Assembly: GCA_020628865.1 (NCBI GenBank)
Contig: JAHDEJ010000030.1
Coordinates: forward strand, 11,781-67,056
Direction of reading: 5' to 3'
DNA: 55,276 nucleotides
Source of the DNA: Acidimicrobiales bacterium
GTDB lineage: Bacteria; Actinomycetota; Acidimicrobiia; Acidimicrobiales; SHLQ01
Shown: piece after piece, positions 9,348-17,950 of the stretch
Position numbering within the stretch: the stretch's first letter is position 1
Layout of the letters: the number at the start of each line of letters is the position of its first letter
The notes under the pieces: generated by a model
Database searches by the model: none
Seen by the model: the letters and a program-made list of their open reading frames with translations, nothing else
Told to the model about the DNA's origin: nothing
Position numbers and translations under genes: made by a program

Positions 9348-10240
9348 GCCTGACGCTGCCGGCGAGCGACGAATCGGTCCGATGCGCGGTCTTCGCAGAG
9401 GAACACCGAATCGACCCCGGCGGCACCGGGTTGGCGCCCGACGTCATCGTGCTCGTGGAGGTTGCGGAGCCGTGGCCGAAACCGGCCGGGAAACACCCGG
9501 ACCTGGTGGACTTCGTGTCGGCTGCGGCGGTGAATCCATCACAGATCCGTCTGTTGGCCGCAATCCCGCACGACCCGTCCAACCCGCGCGTTCTCAGCTT
9601 CCGGCCGGCCGACGGCGGCATGCTTCGGACGGCTGTTGCGCTGGAGGGAGATGCGGTGAGCAACCTGCAGGAGGCGCTCGACGCCGAACCCGACTTCGTC
9701 GCTTCAGGACCCGGCGCACCCCGGACACTGCTGGTGTGCACGCAGGGGTCGCACGACATCTGCTGCGGGGATCAGGGCGTCGCGTTCGCCGACGCGGTCG
9801 AGGCGGGCCGGTCGGACGTGGAGCTCTTCCGGGTCAGCCACACCGGAGGCCACCGATTCGCGCCGACCGCAATGACACTTCCGGACGGCCGGATGTGGGC
9901 GTGGCTCACACCAGCGTCACTCGACTCGATCCTCGATCGATCGATGGAACCGGCTGCTGCGGCAGCGGCCTGCCGAGGATGGTGGGGGACACCGACCGGG
10001 CCACGGCAGGTGGCGGAGCGGGCGGTGTTCGCCGAGCGCGGCTTCGTCGTCGACGATGTCGCTCGCACCGTTCACACGGAGGAGATCGAGGGCGGCCATC
10101 GAGTGACCGTTGAGCTGGCAGGAGAGCCGGCACAGGTGGTCGTCGTCCGCCCCGGCCGCGAAGTTGCGACGATCGCATGCGAGGCGCCCGGTGGTCTGCC
10201 GGTCAAGCCCGGCCGCGAGTGGATCGTCGAGCGCGCCTGA
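9344..10240 (+). CDS. Sucrase/ferredoxin-like family protein (Apd1-like thioredoxin-fold Fe-S protein)
   Basis: Protein of 298 residues matching the sucrase/ferredoxin-like family, which is related to fungal Apd1. The C-terminal thioredoxin-like half has CTQGSHDICC at 132-141 and HTGGH at 166-170. Fungal Apd1 holds a [2Fe-2S] cluster with two Cys and two His in a Cys-x8-Cys and His-x3-His pattern. Cys132/Cys141 and His166/His170 fit that spacing. GGHRFAPTAMTLPDGRMWA is the family signature. The gene overlaps the SDR gene by 4 nt, so it could be an electron carrier for the LLM/SDR pair. That role is inference. Confidence 0.8.
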   Translation: MSLTLPASDESVRCAVFAEEHRIDPGGTGLAPDVIVLVEVAEPWPKPAGKHPDLVDFVSAAAVNPSQIRLLAAIPHDPSNPRVLSFRPADGGMLRTAVALEGDAVSNLQEALDAEPDFVASGPGAPRTLLVCTQGSHDICCGDQGVAFADAVEAGRSDVELFRVSHTGGHRFAPTAMTLPDGRMWAWLTPASLDSILDRSMEPAAAAAACRGWWGTPTGPRQVAERAVFAERGFVVDDVARTVHTEEIEGGHRVTVELAGEPAQVVVVRPGREVATIACEAPGGLPVKPGREWIVERA

Positions 10241-10266
10241 ACCCCGCACCGTCAGCCGGTGCATCG

Positions 10267-10272
10267 TAGGGT
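10267..10272 (+). promoter_or_regulatory. Candidate -10 box of leaderless promoter for the hydroxyacid dehydrogenase-glycosyltransferase-NudC operon
   Basis: TAGGGT lies 7 nt upstream of the ATG at 10280, without a Shine-Dalgarno sequence between them. Confidence 0.5.
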
Positions 10273-10279
10273 TGACCCA

Positions 10280-11203
10280 ATGGAGCGAACGAAGATCGCC
10301 GTCGAACCTGCGACGCGACCGGCGATGAAAACCGCGTTGGAGCACGCCGTCGAATCGGCCGGCGGCGAAGTGGTCCCTCCCGGCGAGGCGAGCGCTCTGG
10401 TCTGGGCGGATCCCGCCGCTGCAGCCGCGTTCCCCGGAGTCGTCGCCGCTGCGCCCGAACTCGAGTGGATTCAGCTGCCCTACGCCGGCATCGAGAACTT
10501 CGCCGAGAACCTCGACCCCGCCCGAACGTGGACGTGCGCAAAGGGCGTGTACGCCGACCCGGTCGCCGAACACATCATCACCCTGACACTCGCCGGCTTC
10601 CGGCACCTGCACACGTCGATCGCCGCACGAAGCTGGCCGGCCCAGGAGGGACGGAACCTGCTCGGCGCACGAGTGACCGTGCTCGGCGGTGGCGGGATCA
10701 CCGAGTCGCTCGCTCGTCTGCTCGAACCGTGGAACACCACACTCACCGTCGTCCGGCGAAGCGACACGCCCTTTCCCGGTGCTGCCCGAACCCTCCCGCT
10801 CGCACGGGTGCACGAGGCGGTCAGCGATGCCGACGTGGTCGTGTTGGCCCTGGCCCTCACCGAAGAGACCCGTGGGCTGGTGGACGCCGCGTTCTTCACA
10901 GCGATGCAGGAACATGCCTGGCTGGTCAACGTGGCCAGGGGCGGTCACGTCGTCACCGACGACCTGGTCGACGCGCTTCGATCCGGGGCGATCGGTGGCG
11001 CGGGGATCGACGTCACGGAACCGGAGCCGCTGCCGGACGGCCACCCGTTGTGGGACCTTCCGAACTGCATCATCACCCCGCACGTCGGCAACACGCCGGA
11101 GATGGGTCTGCCGCTTCTGGCTACCCGGGTGGAAGAGAACGTGGGCCGTTGGATCCGCGGCGAAGAACTGATTGGACCAGTCGACGTGAGAGCAGGGTAC
11201 TGA
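10280..11203 (+). CDS. D-isomer-specific 2-hydroxyacid dehydrogenase family protein
   Basis: NAD-dependent D-2-hydroxyacid dehydrogenase of 307 residues. The cofactor loop is VLGGGGITESLARLLE, a modified glycine-rich motif. The catalytic set is Arg in NVARGGHVV, Glu in DVTEPEPLP and His in ITPHVGNTPE. Family members reduce 2-oxoacids such as hydroxypyruvate, glyoxylate or phosphohydroxypyruvate. It is followed after 1 nt by a GpgS-like glycosyltransferase, so glycerate or a related hydroxyacid is an attractive substrate, though this is only inference. The ATG at 10280 is preferred over the upstream in-frame start at 10259 because of the TAGGGT box 7 nt before it. Confidence 0.85.
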   Translation: MERTKIAVEPATRPAMKTALEHAVESAGGEVVPPGEASALVWADPAAAAAFPGVVAAAPELEWIQLPYAGIENFAENLDPARTWTCAKGVYADPVAEHIITLTLAGFRHLHTSIAARSWPAQEGRNLLGARVTVLGGGGITESLARLLEPWNTTLTVVRRSDTPFPGAARTLPLARVHEAVSDADVVVLALALTEETRGLVDAAFFTAMQEHAWLVNVARGGHVVTDDLVDALRSGAIGGAGIDVTEPEPLPDGHPLWDLPNCIITPHVGNTPEMGLPLLATRVEENVGRWIRGEELIGPVDVRAGY

Positions 11204-11204
11204 C

Positions 11205-12416
11205 ATGGGAGATTTTCATCAGAGCGGGCCGATCGGCACGCTCCATCGCCTGTCGGCACGACCGGTCGAAGAGCTGGAAGCCGACCTCGTCGAGTGGTCG
11301 GCGGAGCGGCCGATGGCCCTCGTCATCCCGGCCCTGTTCAGTGAGCTCGAGGGCGACGCGCTGGGACACATCGTCGACGAGTTGTCGCAGGTGCCGTATC
11401 TCGCCGAGATCATCATCGGAATCGACCGGGCGGATGCCGACCAGTTCGCACACGCCAAGGAGTTCTTCTCCCGCCTGCCGCAGCGGCACCGCCTGCTGTG
11501 GAACGACGGGCCGGCGCTGCGAGGGATCGACGCCGAGCTGCAGGAACTCGGCATCGCTCCGGATCAGCCGGGCAAGGGCCGCAACGTCTGGTACTGCCTC
11601 GGCTACTACCTGGCGAGCCGACGAGCGAGCGCCGTTGCCCTCCACGACGCCGACATCCTCACCTACGACCGCTCGATGCTCGCTCGGTTGCTGTACCCGG
11701 TCACCCATCCGACGTTCGGCTATGCGTTCGCGAAGGGCTACTACTTCCGGTCCGATGGCGAGCGGCTGAACGGCCGGGTGAGCCGTCTGCTGGTCGCCCC
11801 GTTGCTGCAGTCGCTGCGGGTCACCTTGGATCACAGCGATGCGTATCTCGAGTTCCTCCAGAGCTTCCGCTATCCGTTGGCCGGAGAGTTCGCGATGCAC
11901 CAGAACGTGGTCCGGAACCTTCGAATCCCGAGCGACTGGGGTCTGGAGATCGGTGTGATGTCCGAGCTGTATCGCCGCTACACGCCCGAGCGGATCTGCC
12001 AGGTCGACATCGCCGGCGCCTACGACCACAAGCACCAGATCGTGTCGCCCGAAGACAAGCACAACGGTCTCCACAAGATGTCCATTGACATCGCAAAGGC
12101 GCTGTTCCGCAAGGTCGCAATCGATGGAGAGATCCTGACCCCGGAGACCTTCCGGACGATCAAGGCGTCGTACTACCGCACCGCCCTCGACCACGTCGAC
12201 CGCTACCGGAACGACGCATGGATCAACGGCTTCTCGTTCGATCAGCACGCCGAGGAGGAGATGGTCGAGCTCTTCGCCCAGGCGATCATGGAGGCCGGCG
12301 ACACCTTTCTCAACAATCCGATGGAAACACCCTTCATCGCGAGTTGGGCCCGGGTGCAGAGTGCGATGCCGGATGTGTTGCACCGCATCGCCGACGCCGT
12401 GGAAGCGGACAACTGA
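11205..12416 (+). CDS. Glucosyl-3-phosphoglycerate synthase-like glycosyltransferase
   Basis: GT-A fold glycosyltransferase of 403 residues resembling the GpgS group that makes glucosyl-3-phosphoglycerate, precursor of the compatible solute glucosylglycerate. Visible features are the N-terminal GDFHQSGPIGTLHRL, the segment LPQRHRLLWNDGP, the nucleotide-sugar metal site DAD at 148-150 in ALHDADILTYD, and KGYYFRS, RYPLAGEFAMH and PSDWGLEIGV. No transmembrane segment is seen. It lies 1 nt after the hydroxyacid dehydrogenase and 2 nt before NudC, so all three are likely cotranscribed. No GpgP phosphatase is adjacent. A GH13_18 phosphorylase on the opposite strand may degrade the product. Confidence 0.75.
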   Translation: MGDFHQSGPIGTLHRLSARPVEELEADLVEWSAERPMALVIPALFSELEGDALGHIVDELSQVPYLAEIIIGIDRADADQFAHAKEFFSRLPQRHRLLWNDGPALRGIDAELQELGIAPDQPGKGRNVWYCLGYYLASRRASAVALHDADILTYDRSMLARLLYPVTHPTFGYAFAKGYYFRSDGERLNGRVSRLLVAPLLQSLRVTLDHSDAYLEFLQSFRYPLAGEFAMHQNVVRNLRIPSDWGLEIGVMSELYRRYTPERICQVDIAGAYDHKHQIVSPEDKHNGLHKMSIDIAKALFRKVAIDGEILTPETFRTIKASYYRTALDHVDRYRNDAWINGFSFDQHAEEEMVELFAQAIMEAGDTFLNNPMETPFIASWARVQSAMPDVLHRIADAVEADN

Positions 12417-12418
12417 CG

Positions 12419-13252
12419 ATGGACACCGGCGTTCCGATGTTCGGGTTCGAGCCGTTGCACGAGGCACCCGACCGCGCCCGGGGTGAGCACCGGGTGGTGT
12501 TGGTGCACGACGGCCGAATTCTGCTGGATCCGAACGCCGGCGATCGGCTGCCGCTCCTCGCTGAGGTCGAACATCGGGTGGCGCCTTCCCATCCGCTCAC
12601 CCCGATCGGCCGGATCGGTGACCGACATTGGTGGACGGCGGTACACGCGCCGGACACAGACCTCGACGACGGCGAGTTCGCCGACCTCCGTTCGCTGCAT
12701 GCGCGGGTGGATGCGACCGAGTGGAACGCCGCCGGGCGTGGCACCCAGCTGTTGGACTGGCTCCGGGATCATGCGTTCTGCGGTCGTTGCGGCACGCCGA
12801 CCGAGCTCACGCCGGGGGAGCGGGCCCTGCGATGCCCGGTGGACGGCCACACCGCCTACCCCCGACTGTCGCCGGCCGTGATCGTTCTCGTCGAGCGCGA
12901 GGACGGGCGGGCGCTCCTGGCCCGAAGCGGACGCTGGAACGTGCCGATGTTCAGCACGCTCGCCGGGTTCGTCGAGCCGGGCGAGTCGTTGGAGGACACG
13001 GTCCACCGCGAAATCCGCGAAGAGGTCGGTGTCGAAGTCAGCGACATTCGGTACGTCTCGAGCCAGCCCTGGCCCTTCCCCAACAGCCTCATGCTCGGGT
13101 TCACGGCTTCGTGGGCGGGAGGCGACATCGTGGTCGACGGCGACGAGATCGCCGAGGCGGACTGGTACACACCCGACGAGCTCCCGATGTTGCCGCCGCC
13201 GATGTCGATCGCGCGCCGTCTGATCGACGGCTGGCTGGCTCGACAGGGTTGA
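12419..13252 (+). CDS. nudC: NAD(+) diphosphatase (NADH pyrophosphatase), Nudix family
   Basis: Nudix hydrolase of 277 residues with the NudC architecture: an N-terminal domain, a zinc ribbon, a Nudix box GFVEPGESLEDTVHREIREE starting at 183, and the diagnostic SQPWPFPNSLMLGF at 215-228. It cleaves NAD(H) to NMN(H) and AMP, and relatives also remove NAD caps from RNA. The zinc ribbon has Cys121, Cys124 and Cys139, but the fourth position is Asp142 where Cys is usual. It starts 2 nt after the glycosyltransferase stop. Confidence 0.9.
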   Translation: MDTGVPMFGFEPLHEAPDRARGEHRVVLVHDGRILLDPNAGDRLPLLAEVEHRVAPSHPLTPIGRIGDRHWWTAVHAPDTDLDDGEFADLRSLHARVDATEWNAAGRGTQLLDWLRDHAFCGRCGTPTELTPGERALRCPVDGHTAYPRLSPAVIVLVEREDGRALLARSGRWNVPMFSTLAGFVEPGESLEDTVHREIREEVGVEVSDIRYVSSQPWPFPNSLMLGFTASWAGGDIVVDGDEIAEADWYTPDELPMLPPPMSIARRLIDGWLARQG

Positions 13253-13261
13253 GGTTCGGCG

Positions 13262-14929
13262 TCAGGCGACCAGCCAGGCGCAGTCGTAGGCGTCCAGTTC
13301 GATGCGGTCGACGCCGGATCGGCTGTGCAGCAGATCTCGCCAAGCGCCGGGGACGTCGGCGGTGATGGGCGTGTCGCCGAGGTTGCAGAGCACGGTGATC
13401 GACTCGCCGTCGGACCCCCGTCGAATGCAGAGGAGCGCGCCGTCGGCCTCCACCGACTGCGGCGCGTCCGGGTGGAAGGCCGGCTGTCGGCGGCGCTTCT
13501 GTGCGAGATCGAGCATCGATTGCATGAGGACCGCCTGCCAACCCTCGCCGGCACGGACGGGAACGTCGGTGAGCTCGACGGATGAGCGGTTGATGGACCG
13601 GCGAACGCCGTCGGCTTCGACGGCGGCATGGTCGTTCTGCGTACCGAGCAGGCTGTTGATGTAGATGGCCGGGACGCCGGCAAGCGAAAGCACGACCGTG
13701 TGCGCCAGCAGAACCCGGGCGGGCATGTGCGGATCGTCTGGCCCGCCGAAGAGGTCGGGCAACGAGATGTTCAGCTCGTAGGGGTACGGGACGCCGGCGC
13801 GATGGTAGGTTCCGTGGAGCCCGCCGCGGGCGTGGGCGAATTCGACGAGTTCGCCGATCTCATCGTCGGTGAGGAAGCCCTCGGCGGGGCGGACGCCGAT
13901 CCCATCGTGCGATGCGAGGAAGTTGAAGAGCGTCGTTCCGGCCGGCGGAGCGGGTGCGTTCGTCAACCAGTCGGCGAGACGTTCGGCGCGCCCCTGCAGC
14001 ACGCCGTCGACCAGCAGCGGAGGCAACGTGAAGTTGTAGATCAGGTGGGCTTCGTCCCCGTTGCCGAAGTACGACCGGTTCTCCGCGTCGGGAACGTTGG
14101 TCTCGGTCAGGATGGCCACGTGGGGCGCCCGGACGGCGAGAAGGGTTCGGAGCAGCTTGACGAACTCGTGGGTCTGCGGAAGATGCACGCTGGTGGTGCC
14201 TGCTTCCTTCCACAGGAAGGCAATCGCGTCGAGTCGAAGGAACCGGGCCCCATTGCGGATGTAGAGGTCGACGATCTGCAGCATCTCGCAGACGAGGTTG
14301 GGGTTGGACCAGTCGAGGTCGGCCTGGTCGTCACTGAAGGTCGTCCAGACGTGTTTCGGTCCGTCGGCGGTCTCGAACGGCGTCAGCAGCGGAAGCGATC
14401 GGGGACGGACGACGGCGGACAGGTCGTCGTCCGGGTCGGCGGTGAAGATGAAGTCGCGGCCGGGCTCCTCGTGCGCCAGGAACTGCTGGAACCAGTCGGA
14501 CTTCGTCGAGATGTGGTTGGCCACCAGGTCGAACATCAGGTCCACGTCTCGTTCGAGCCGGGCGACATCGGTCCAGCTGCCGAGCGCCGGGTCGACGGCG
14601 CGGTAGTCGATCACGGCGAAGCCGCGGTCGGAGCTGTACGGAGCGAAGGGGAGGATGTGGACGATGCCGAACGATTCGGCCAACCGGTCGTGGACGAGGG
14701 TGGCCAAGGCGGCAAGTGGGGTCCCGTTTCCCCGGATGCTGTCGCCGTAGGTGATGAGCGCGATGTCGCTCTCGGTCCAACGTTCGACGGGGGCGCCGAC
14801 GTCGTTTGGTCGGCCGATGCCGACGGAGGAGATGAGCGCATCGGACAGGCCGGGGTTCGTCGAACCCCAAATCGCTTCGACGTGCTGGTCCACCCGTTGG
14901 GCAAGGGCGCCCCGATCGGCTGCAGCCAT
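13262..14929 (-). CDS. GH13_18 sucrose phosphorylase-family enzyme (glucosylglycerate/sucrose phosphorylase-like)
   Basis: Alpha-amylase superfamily phosphorylase of 555 residues. Key motifs are YGDSIRGNGTPLAAL near 61-75, LPFAPYSSDRGFAVIDY, nucleophile Asp234 in RFLRLDAIAFLW, acid/base Glu276 in LTETNVP, and the transition-state pair His341-Asp342 in ASHDGIG. The subfamily includes sucrose, sucrose-6-phosphate and glucosylglycerate phosphorylases, all releasing glucose-1-phosphate. The gene converges on the operon with the GpgS-like enzyme (9 nt between stops), so glucosylglycerate phosphorylase is my preferred guess. Specificity cannot be fixed by eye. Confidence 0.8.
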   Translation of the reverse strand: MAAADRGALAQRVDQHVEAIWGSTNPGLSDALISSVGIGRPNDVGAPVERWTESDIALITYGDSIRGNGTPLAALATLVHDRLAESFGIVHILPFAPYSSDRGFAVIDYRAVDPALGSWTDVARLERDVDLMFDLVANHISTKSDWFQQFLAHEEPGRDFIFTADPDDDLSAVVRPRSLPLLTPFETADGPKHVWTTFSDDQADLDWSNPNLVCEMLQIVDLYIRNGARFLRLDAIAFLWKEAGTTSVHLPQTHEFVKLLRTLLAVRAPHVAILTETNVPDAENRSYFGNGDEAHLIYNFTLPPLLVDGVLQGRAERLADWLTNAPAPPAGTTLFNFLASHDGIGVRPAEGFLTDDEIGELVEFAHARGGLHGTYHRAGVPYPYELNISLPDLFGGPDDPHMPARVLLAHTVVLSLAGVPAIYINSLLGTQNDHAAVEADGVRRSINRSSVELTDVPVRAGEGWQAVLMQSMLDLAQKRRRQPAFHPDAPQSVEADGALLCIRRGSDGESITVLCNLGDTPITADVPGAWRDLLHSRSGVDRIELDAYDCAWLVA

Positions 14930-14975
14930 CGGAAAACCCTAGGACACGGTCGTCGCGGCTGCGGCGACCAGCGGG

Positions 14976-14981
14976 CAGGAT
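14976..14981 (+). promoter_or_regulatory. Candidate -10 box of leaderless promoter for hrpB
   Basis: CAGGAT lies 6 nt before the GTG start at 14988. The first base deviates from TANNNT. No Shine-Dalgarno sequence is present. Confidence 0.3.
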
Positions 14982-14987
14982 TGTCGG

Positions 14988-17462
14988 GTGAGTCCGTCGT
15001 TGCCCAACACCTTCCTGCCGATCGAGGACGTCGTCGACGATGTGCACGGCGCGTTGGGCGATACGGGCGTCGCTGTGCTGACGGCCGAGCCGGGTGCCGG
15101 AAAGACGACCGTGGTGCCGCTCCGGTTGTTGGATGCCGACTGGTTGGGTGATCAGACGATCCTGGTGCTGGAGCCCCGGCGGGTCGCCGCTCGGGCGGTC
15201 GCCCGTCGGATGGCGTCGTTGCTGGGCGAGTCGGTTGGCGACACGGTCGGCTGGCGAACGCGGGACGACACCCGAATCGGCCCCAACACCCGGATCGAAG
15301 TGATCACGGAAGGCATCCTCACGCGGCGGTTGCAGCGGGATCCCACCCTCCCGGGCGTGGGCGTCGTGATCTTCGATGAGTTCCATGAGCGGAGCGTGCA
15401 CGCGGACCTCGGTTTGGCGCTGACGCTCGAGGTTCGAGAGGAGATCCGTCCGGAGCTGCGTCTGTTGGTGATGTCGGCGACGATCGACGCGGCAGCGGTC
15501 GCCGACCTTCTTGGGAGCGAGGCTCCCGCTCCGGTCATCGAGTGTGCCGGGCGAACGCATCCGGTCGATGTGATCTGGCGGCCGAGGGGCAAACGAGACA
15601 AGCTCGAACCGGCGGTCGTCGCGGCGGTCCGGGAGGCGTTGGAGCACCCCGGCGATGTGCTCGTCTTTCTCCCCGGCGTCGGCGAGATCACGCGGACGGT
15701 CCGGGAGCTGCAGGGGCGCATCGACGCCGAGGTCCGGCCGTTGTACGGCGCGCTCTCATCGAGTGAGCAGGACGAGGCGTTGCAGACGATTCCCGGCCGC
15801 CGTCGGGTGGTGGTGTCGACCGATGTCGCCGAGACCTCGTTGACCGTGGACGGCATCGGATCGGTGGTGGACAGCGGCCTCGCCCGGCGACCGTCGTACG
15901 ATCCGGCCACCGGTCTCTCGAAGCTCGTGACGATCGATCATTCGCAGGCGTCGGCCGCCCAGCGTGCCGGTCGTGCCGGTCGCCTCGGCCCCGGCGTCGC
16001 CATTCGGCTCTGGTCGAAGATGGAACACGCGGCCCGTCGCAAGCACGATGCGCCGGAGATCGCCCAGATCGACATGGCGTCCGTGTTGTTGGAGGCGCTT
16101 GCGTGGGGTGTCGACGGCCCGTCCGGACTCCGGCTGTTGGACCAGCCATCGGCCAAGGCGGTCGAGGAGGCGACCGACGTGCTCCGCATGCTCGGAGCCG
16201 TCGACGAGGACGGTCGCATCACATCGGATGGTCGGGCGATGCTTGCGCTGCCGCTTCACCCGCGCCTCGCCGCCATGGTGGCTGCGGTCGGTGATGGCCC
16301 CCTGGCGTGGCCGGCGTGTGTGCTTGCGACGTTGATGACCGAACGGGATGTGCTTCGTGGCCGGCCGAGCGAACGTCCGGTGGATCTGTGGAGCCGGGTG
16401 CAATTGGTGGTCGACGGCCACGCACCCGGAGTCGAGGAGGACCGTGCCGCGGTTCGGATGGTGCGGTCCCGGGCCAAGGATCTGCTGCGACGCGTGGGCG
16501 GGTCGGAGGGGAACATCGCTCCGGACGATCTGGGTCGGTCGCTCTCGCTGGCCTATCCGGACCGGATCGCGCAGAAGCGGGCCGGCCAGGGTGGCCGGTT
16601 TCGGATGCGCAACGGGATGGGGGCGTCCGTGGATCGGTCCGACCCGCTTGCCCACGAAGAGATGCTCGTGATCGCCGAGGTGACGGGCGACAAGCGCAAC
16701 GTCGCCATCCGGCGCGCCGCTGGCATCGATCGACTCGACGTGGAACTCGGATGGGCGGCCGACATGGAGGAGCGACAGTTCTTCGGTTGGGACGAGGAGC
16801 GCGACGACCTGTTGGAACGGGTCGAGCGACGACTGGGCGCGCTGGACTTCGGAACCCACGAGCGTCGGCCTGAGCCGTCTGAACGAACGACGGAAGCGCT
16901 CGTCGAACGCATCGTGGACACGAAGCTCGAGGTGCTCCGGTGGAGCGAGGCGGCCCGCATGCTGCAGGCGCGGGCTGCGCTCGTGAGCGCCCACGATCCG
17001 ACGTTGCTCGAGGTCGGCCTGTCCGACGACGCACTGATCGAGGCGGCGGGCGAGGTGTTCGGGAGCCGGCTGCACGACGCCACCTCGCGGGCGGACGTGA
17101 AGGCCCTGGACCTCGTGGAGATCTTCCGGACGCGGCTGGGTTGGGATGCGGCGCAACGACTGGACTCGTTGGCCCCCGTCTCGCTCACGCTTCCCCGCGG
17201 TCGAACCGTGCGGATCGACTACCTGGGAGAGGCGCCCAAAGTGTCGGTTCGGGCGCAAGATGCGTACGGGTTGGACGTGACGCCGACGGTCGTCAACGGA
17301 ACCGTCCCCATCGCGTTCGAGTTGTTGTCTCCGGCGAGTCGGCCGATCCAGATCACGTCGGATCTGGCCGCGTTCTGGGCGGGCAGTTGGGCGGAGGTCC
17401 GCAAGGAGATGGCGGGGCGATATCCCAAGCACGACTGGCCCCACGACCCGTCGACCGCCTGA
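14988..17462 (+). CDS. hrpB: ATP-dependent helicase HrpB
   Basis: DEAH-box helicase of 824 residues, the usual HrpB length. Walker A is GAGKTT at 36-41, the DExH motif reads VVIFDEFHERS, motif III is MSATID, and QRAGRAGRLGPG is motif VI. Helicase_C, HA2 and the HrpB-specific C-terminal domain follow, ending near FWAGSWAEVRKEMAGRYPKHDWP, a recognisable HrpB tail. It probably acts on RNA in the cytoplasm. The cellular role of HrpB is poorly known. The GTG start is supported by the domain boundary. The gene is divergent from the GH13_18 gene. Confidence 0.95.
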   Translation: MSPSLPNTFLPIEDVVDDVHGALGDTGVAVLTAEPGAGKTTVVPLRLLDADWLGDQTILVLEPRRVAARAVARRMASLLGESVGDTVGWRTRDDTRIGPNTRIEVITEGILTRRLQRDPTLPGVGVVIFDEFHERSVHADLGLALTLEVREEIRPELRLLVMSATIDAAAVADLLGSEAPAPVIECAGRTHPVDVIWRPRGKRDKLEPAVVAAVREALEHPGDVLVFLPGVGEITRTVRELQGRIDAEVRPLYGALSSSEQDEALQTIPGRRRVVVSTDVAETSLTVDGIGSVVDSGLARRPSYDPATGLSKLVTIDHSQASAAQRAGRAGRLGPGVAIRLWSKMEHAARRKHDAPEIAQIDMASVLLEALAWGVDGPSGLRLLDQPSAKAVEEATDVLRMLGAVDEDGRITSDGRAMLALPLHPRLAAMVAAVGDGPLAWPACVLATLMTERDVLRGRPSERPVDLWSRVQLVVDGHAPGVEEDRAAVRMVRSRAKDLLRRVGGSEGNIAPDDLGRSLSLAYPDRIAQKRAGQGGRFRMRNGMGASVDRSDPLAHEEMLVIAEVTGDKRNVAIRRAAGIDRLDVELGWAADMEERQFFGWDEERDDLLERVERRLGALDFGTHERRPEPSERTTEALVERIVDTKLEVLRWSEAARMLQARAALVSAHDPTLLEVGLSDDALIEAAGEVFGSRLHDATSRADVKALDLVEIFRTRLGWDAAQRLDSLAPVSLTLPRGRTVRIDYLGEAPKVSVRAQDAYGLDVTPTVVNGTVPIAFELLSPASRPIQITSDLAAFWAGSWAEVRKEMAGRYPKHDWPHDPSTA

Positions 17463-17497
17463 CGGTGCCGATCTTCGTGACGGCGGTTCGGGTCTGT

Positions 17498-17503
17498 TAA
17501 AAC
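17498..17503 (+). promoter_or_regulatory. Candidate -10 box of leaderless promoter for the flavodoxin gene
   Basis: TAAAAC lies 7 nt upstream of the ATG at 17511 in a short AT-rich stretch. No Shine-Dalgarno sequence is present. Confidence 0.4.
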
Positions 17504-17510
17504 CTTGGGC

Positions 17511-17939
17511 ATGAACGTTGCCGTCGTATACGAATCCAGAACGGGAACCACGCAGCAGGCCGCTCGCCTTGTCGCCGGCGGCCTCAAGAGCGCCGGTGCC
17601 GACGTGTCGCTCGCGCCCATCGACGACCTCGACTTCGCCGAGCTCGCGCAGGCCGATCTGATCGTCGTCGGCACGTGGACGGACGGTCTGTTCTTCTTCG
17701 GCCAGCGTCCCGGCGGAGCCGGCAAGATCGCCGGCAACCTGCCCGACATCTGGGACAAGCGCACCTGGTCGTTCGTGACCTATGCGAAGAACCCGGGTCG
17801 GAGCCACGAGAAGCTCGGAGAGATTCTGGAGGCGAAGGGCGCTCGCTCGATCGGCGCCGCCGCCATGCATCGGCATCGTCTGCAGGAGGATGCCACCTCC
17901 CTGGTCGACGACATCATCGACCACTTCGCCGCCGCCTGA
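17511..17939 (+). CDS. Flavodoxin family protein
   Basis: Small flavodoxin-fold protein of 142 residues. The FMN phosphate loop is YESRTGTTQQAARL near 8-21, and later loops include VVGTWTDGLFFFGQRPGG and SFVTYAKNPGRS. It is probably a soluble FMN electron carrier or a regulator-like flavodoxin. It stands alone between hrpB and a reverse-strand lipoprotein gene, with no partner reductase in the window. Confidence 0.85.
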   Translation: MNVAVVYESRTGTTQQAARLVAGGLKSAGADVSLAPIDDLDFAELAQADLIVVGTWTDGLFFFGQRPGGAGKIAGNLPDIWDKRTWSFVTYAKNPGRSHEKLGEILEAKGARSIGAAAMHRHRLQEDATSLVDDIIDHFAAA

Positions 17940-17950
17940 GCCGCCTCGGT

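Noticed and set aside
15756-17924. Minus-strand open frame of 722 codons opposite hrpB
   Set aside because: HrpB motifs on the plus strand are intact, and the antisense translation shows no recognisable fold.
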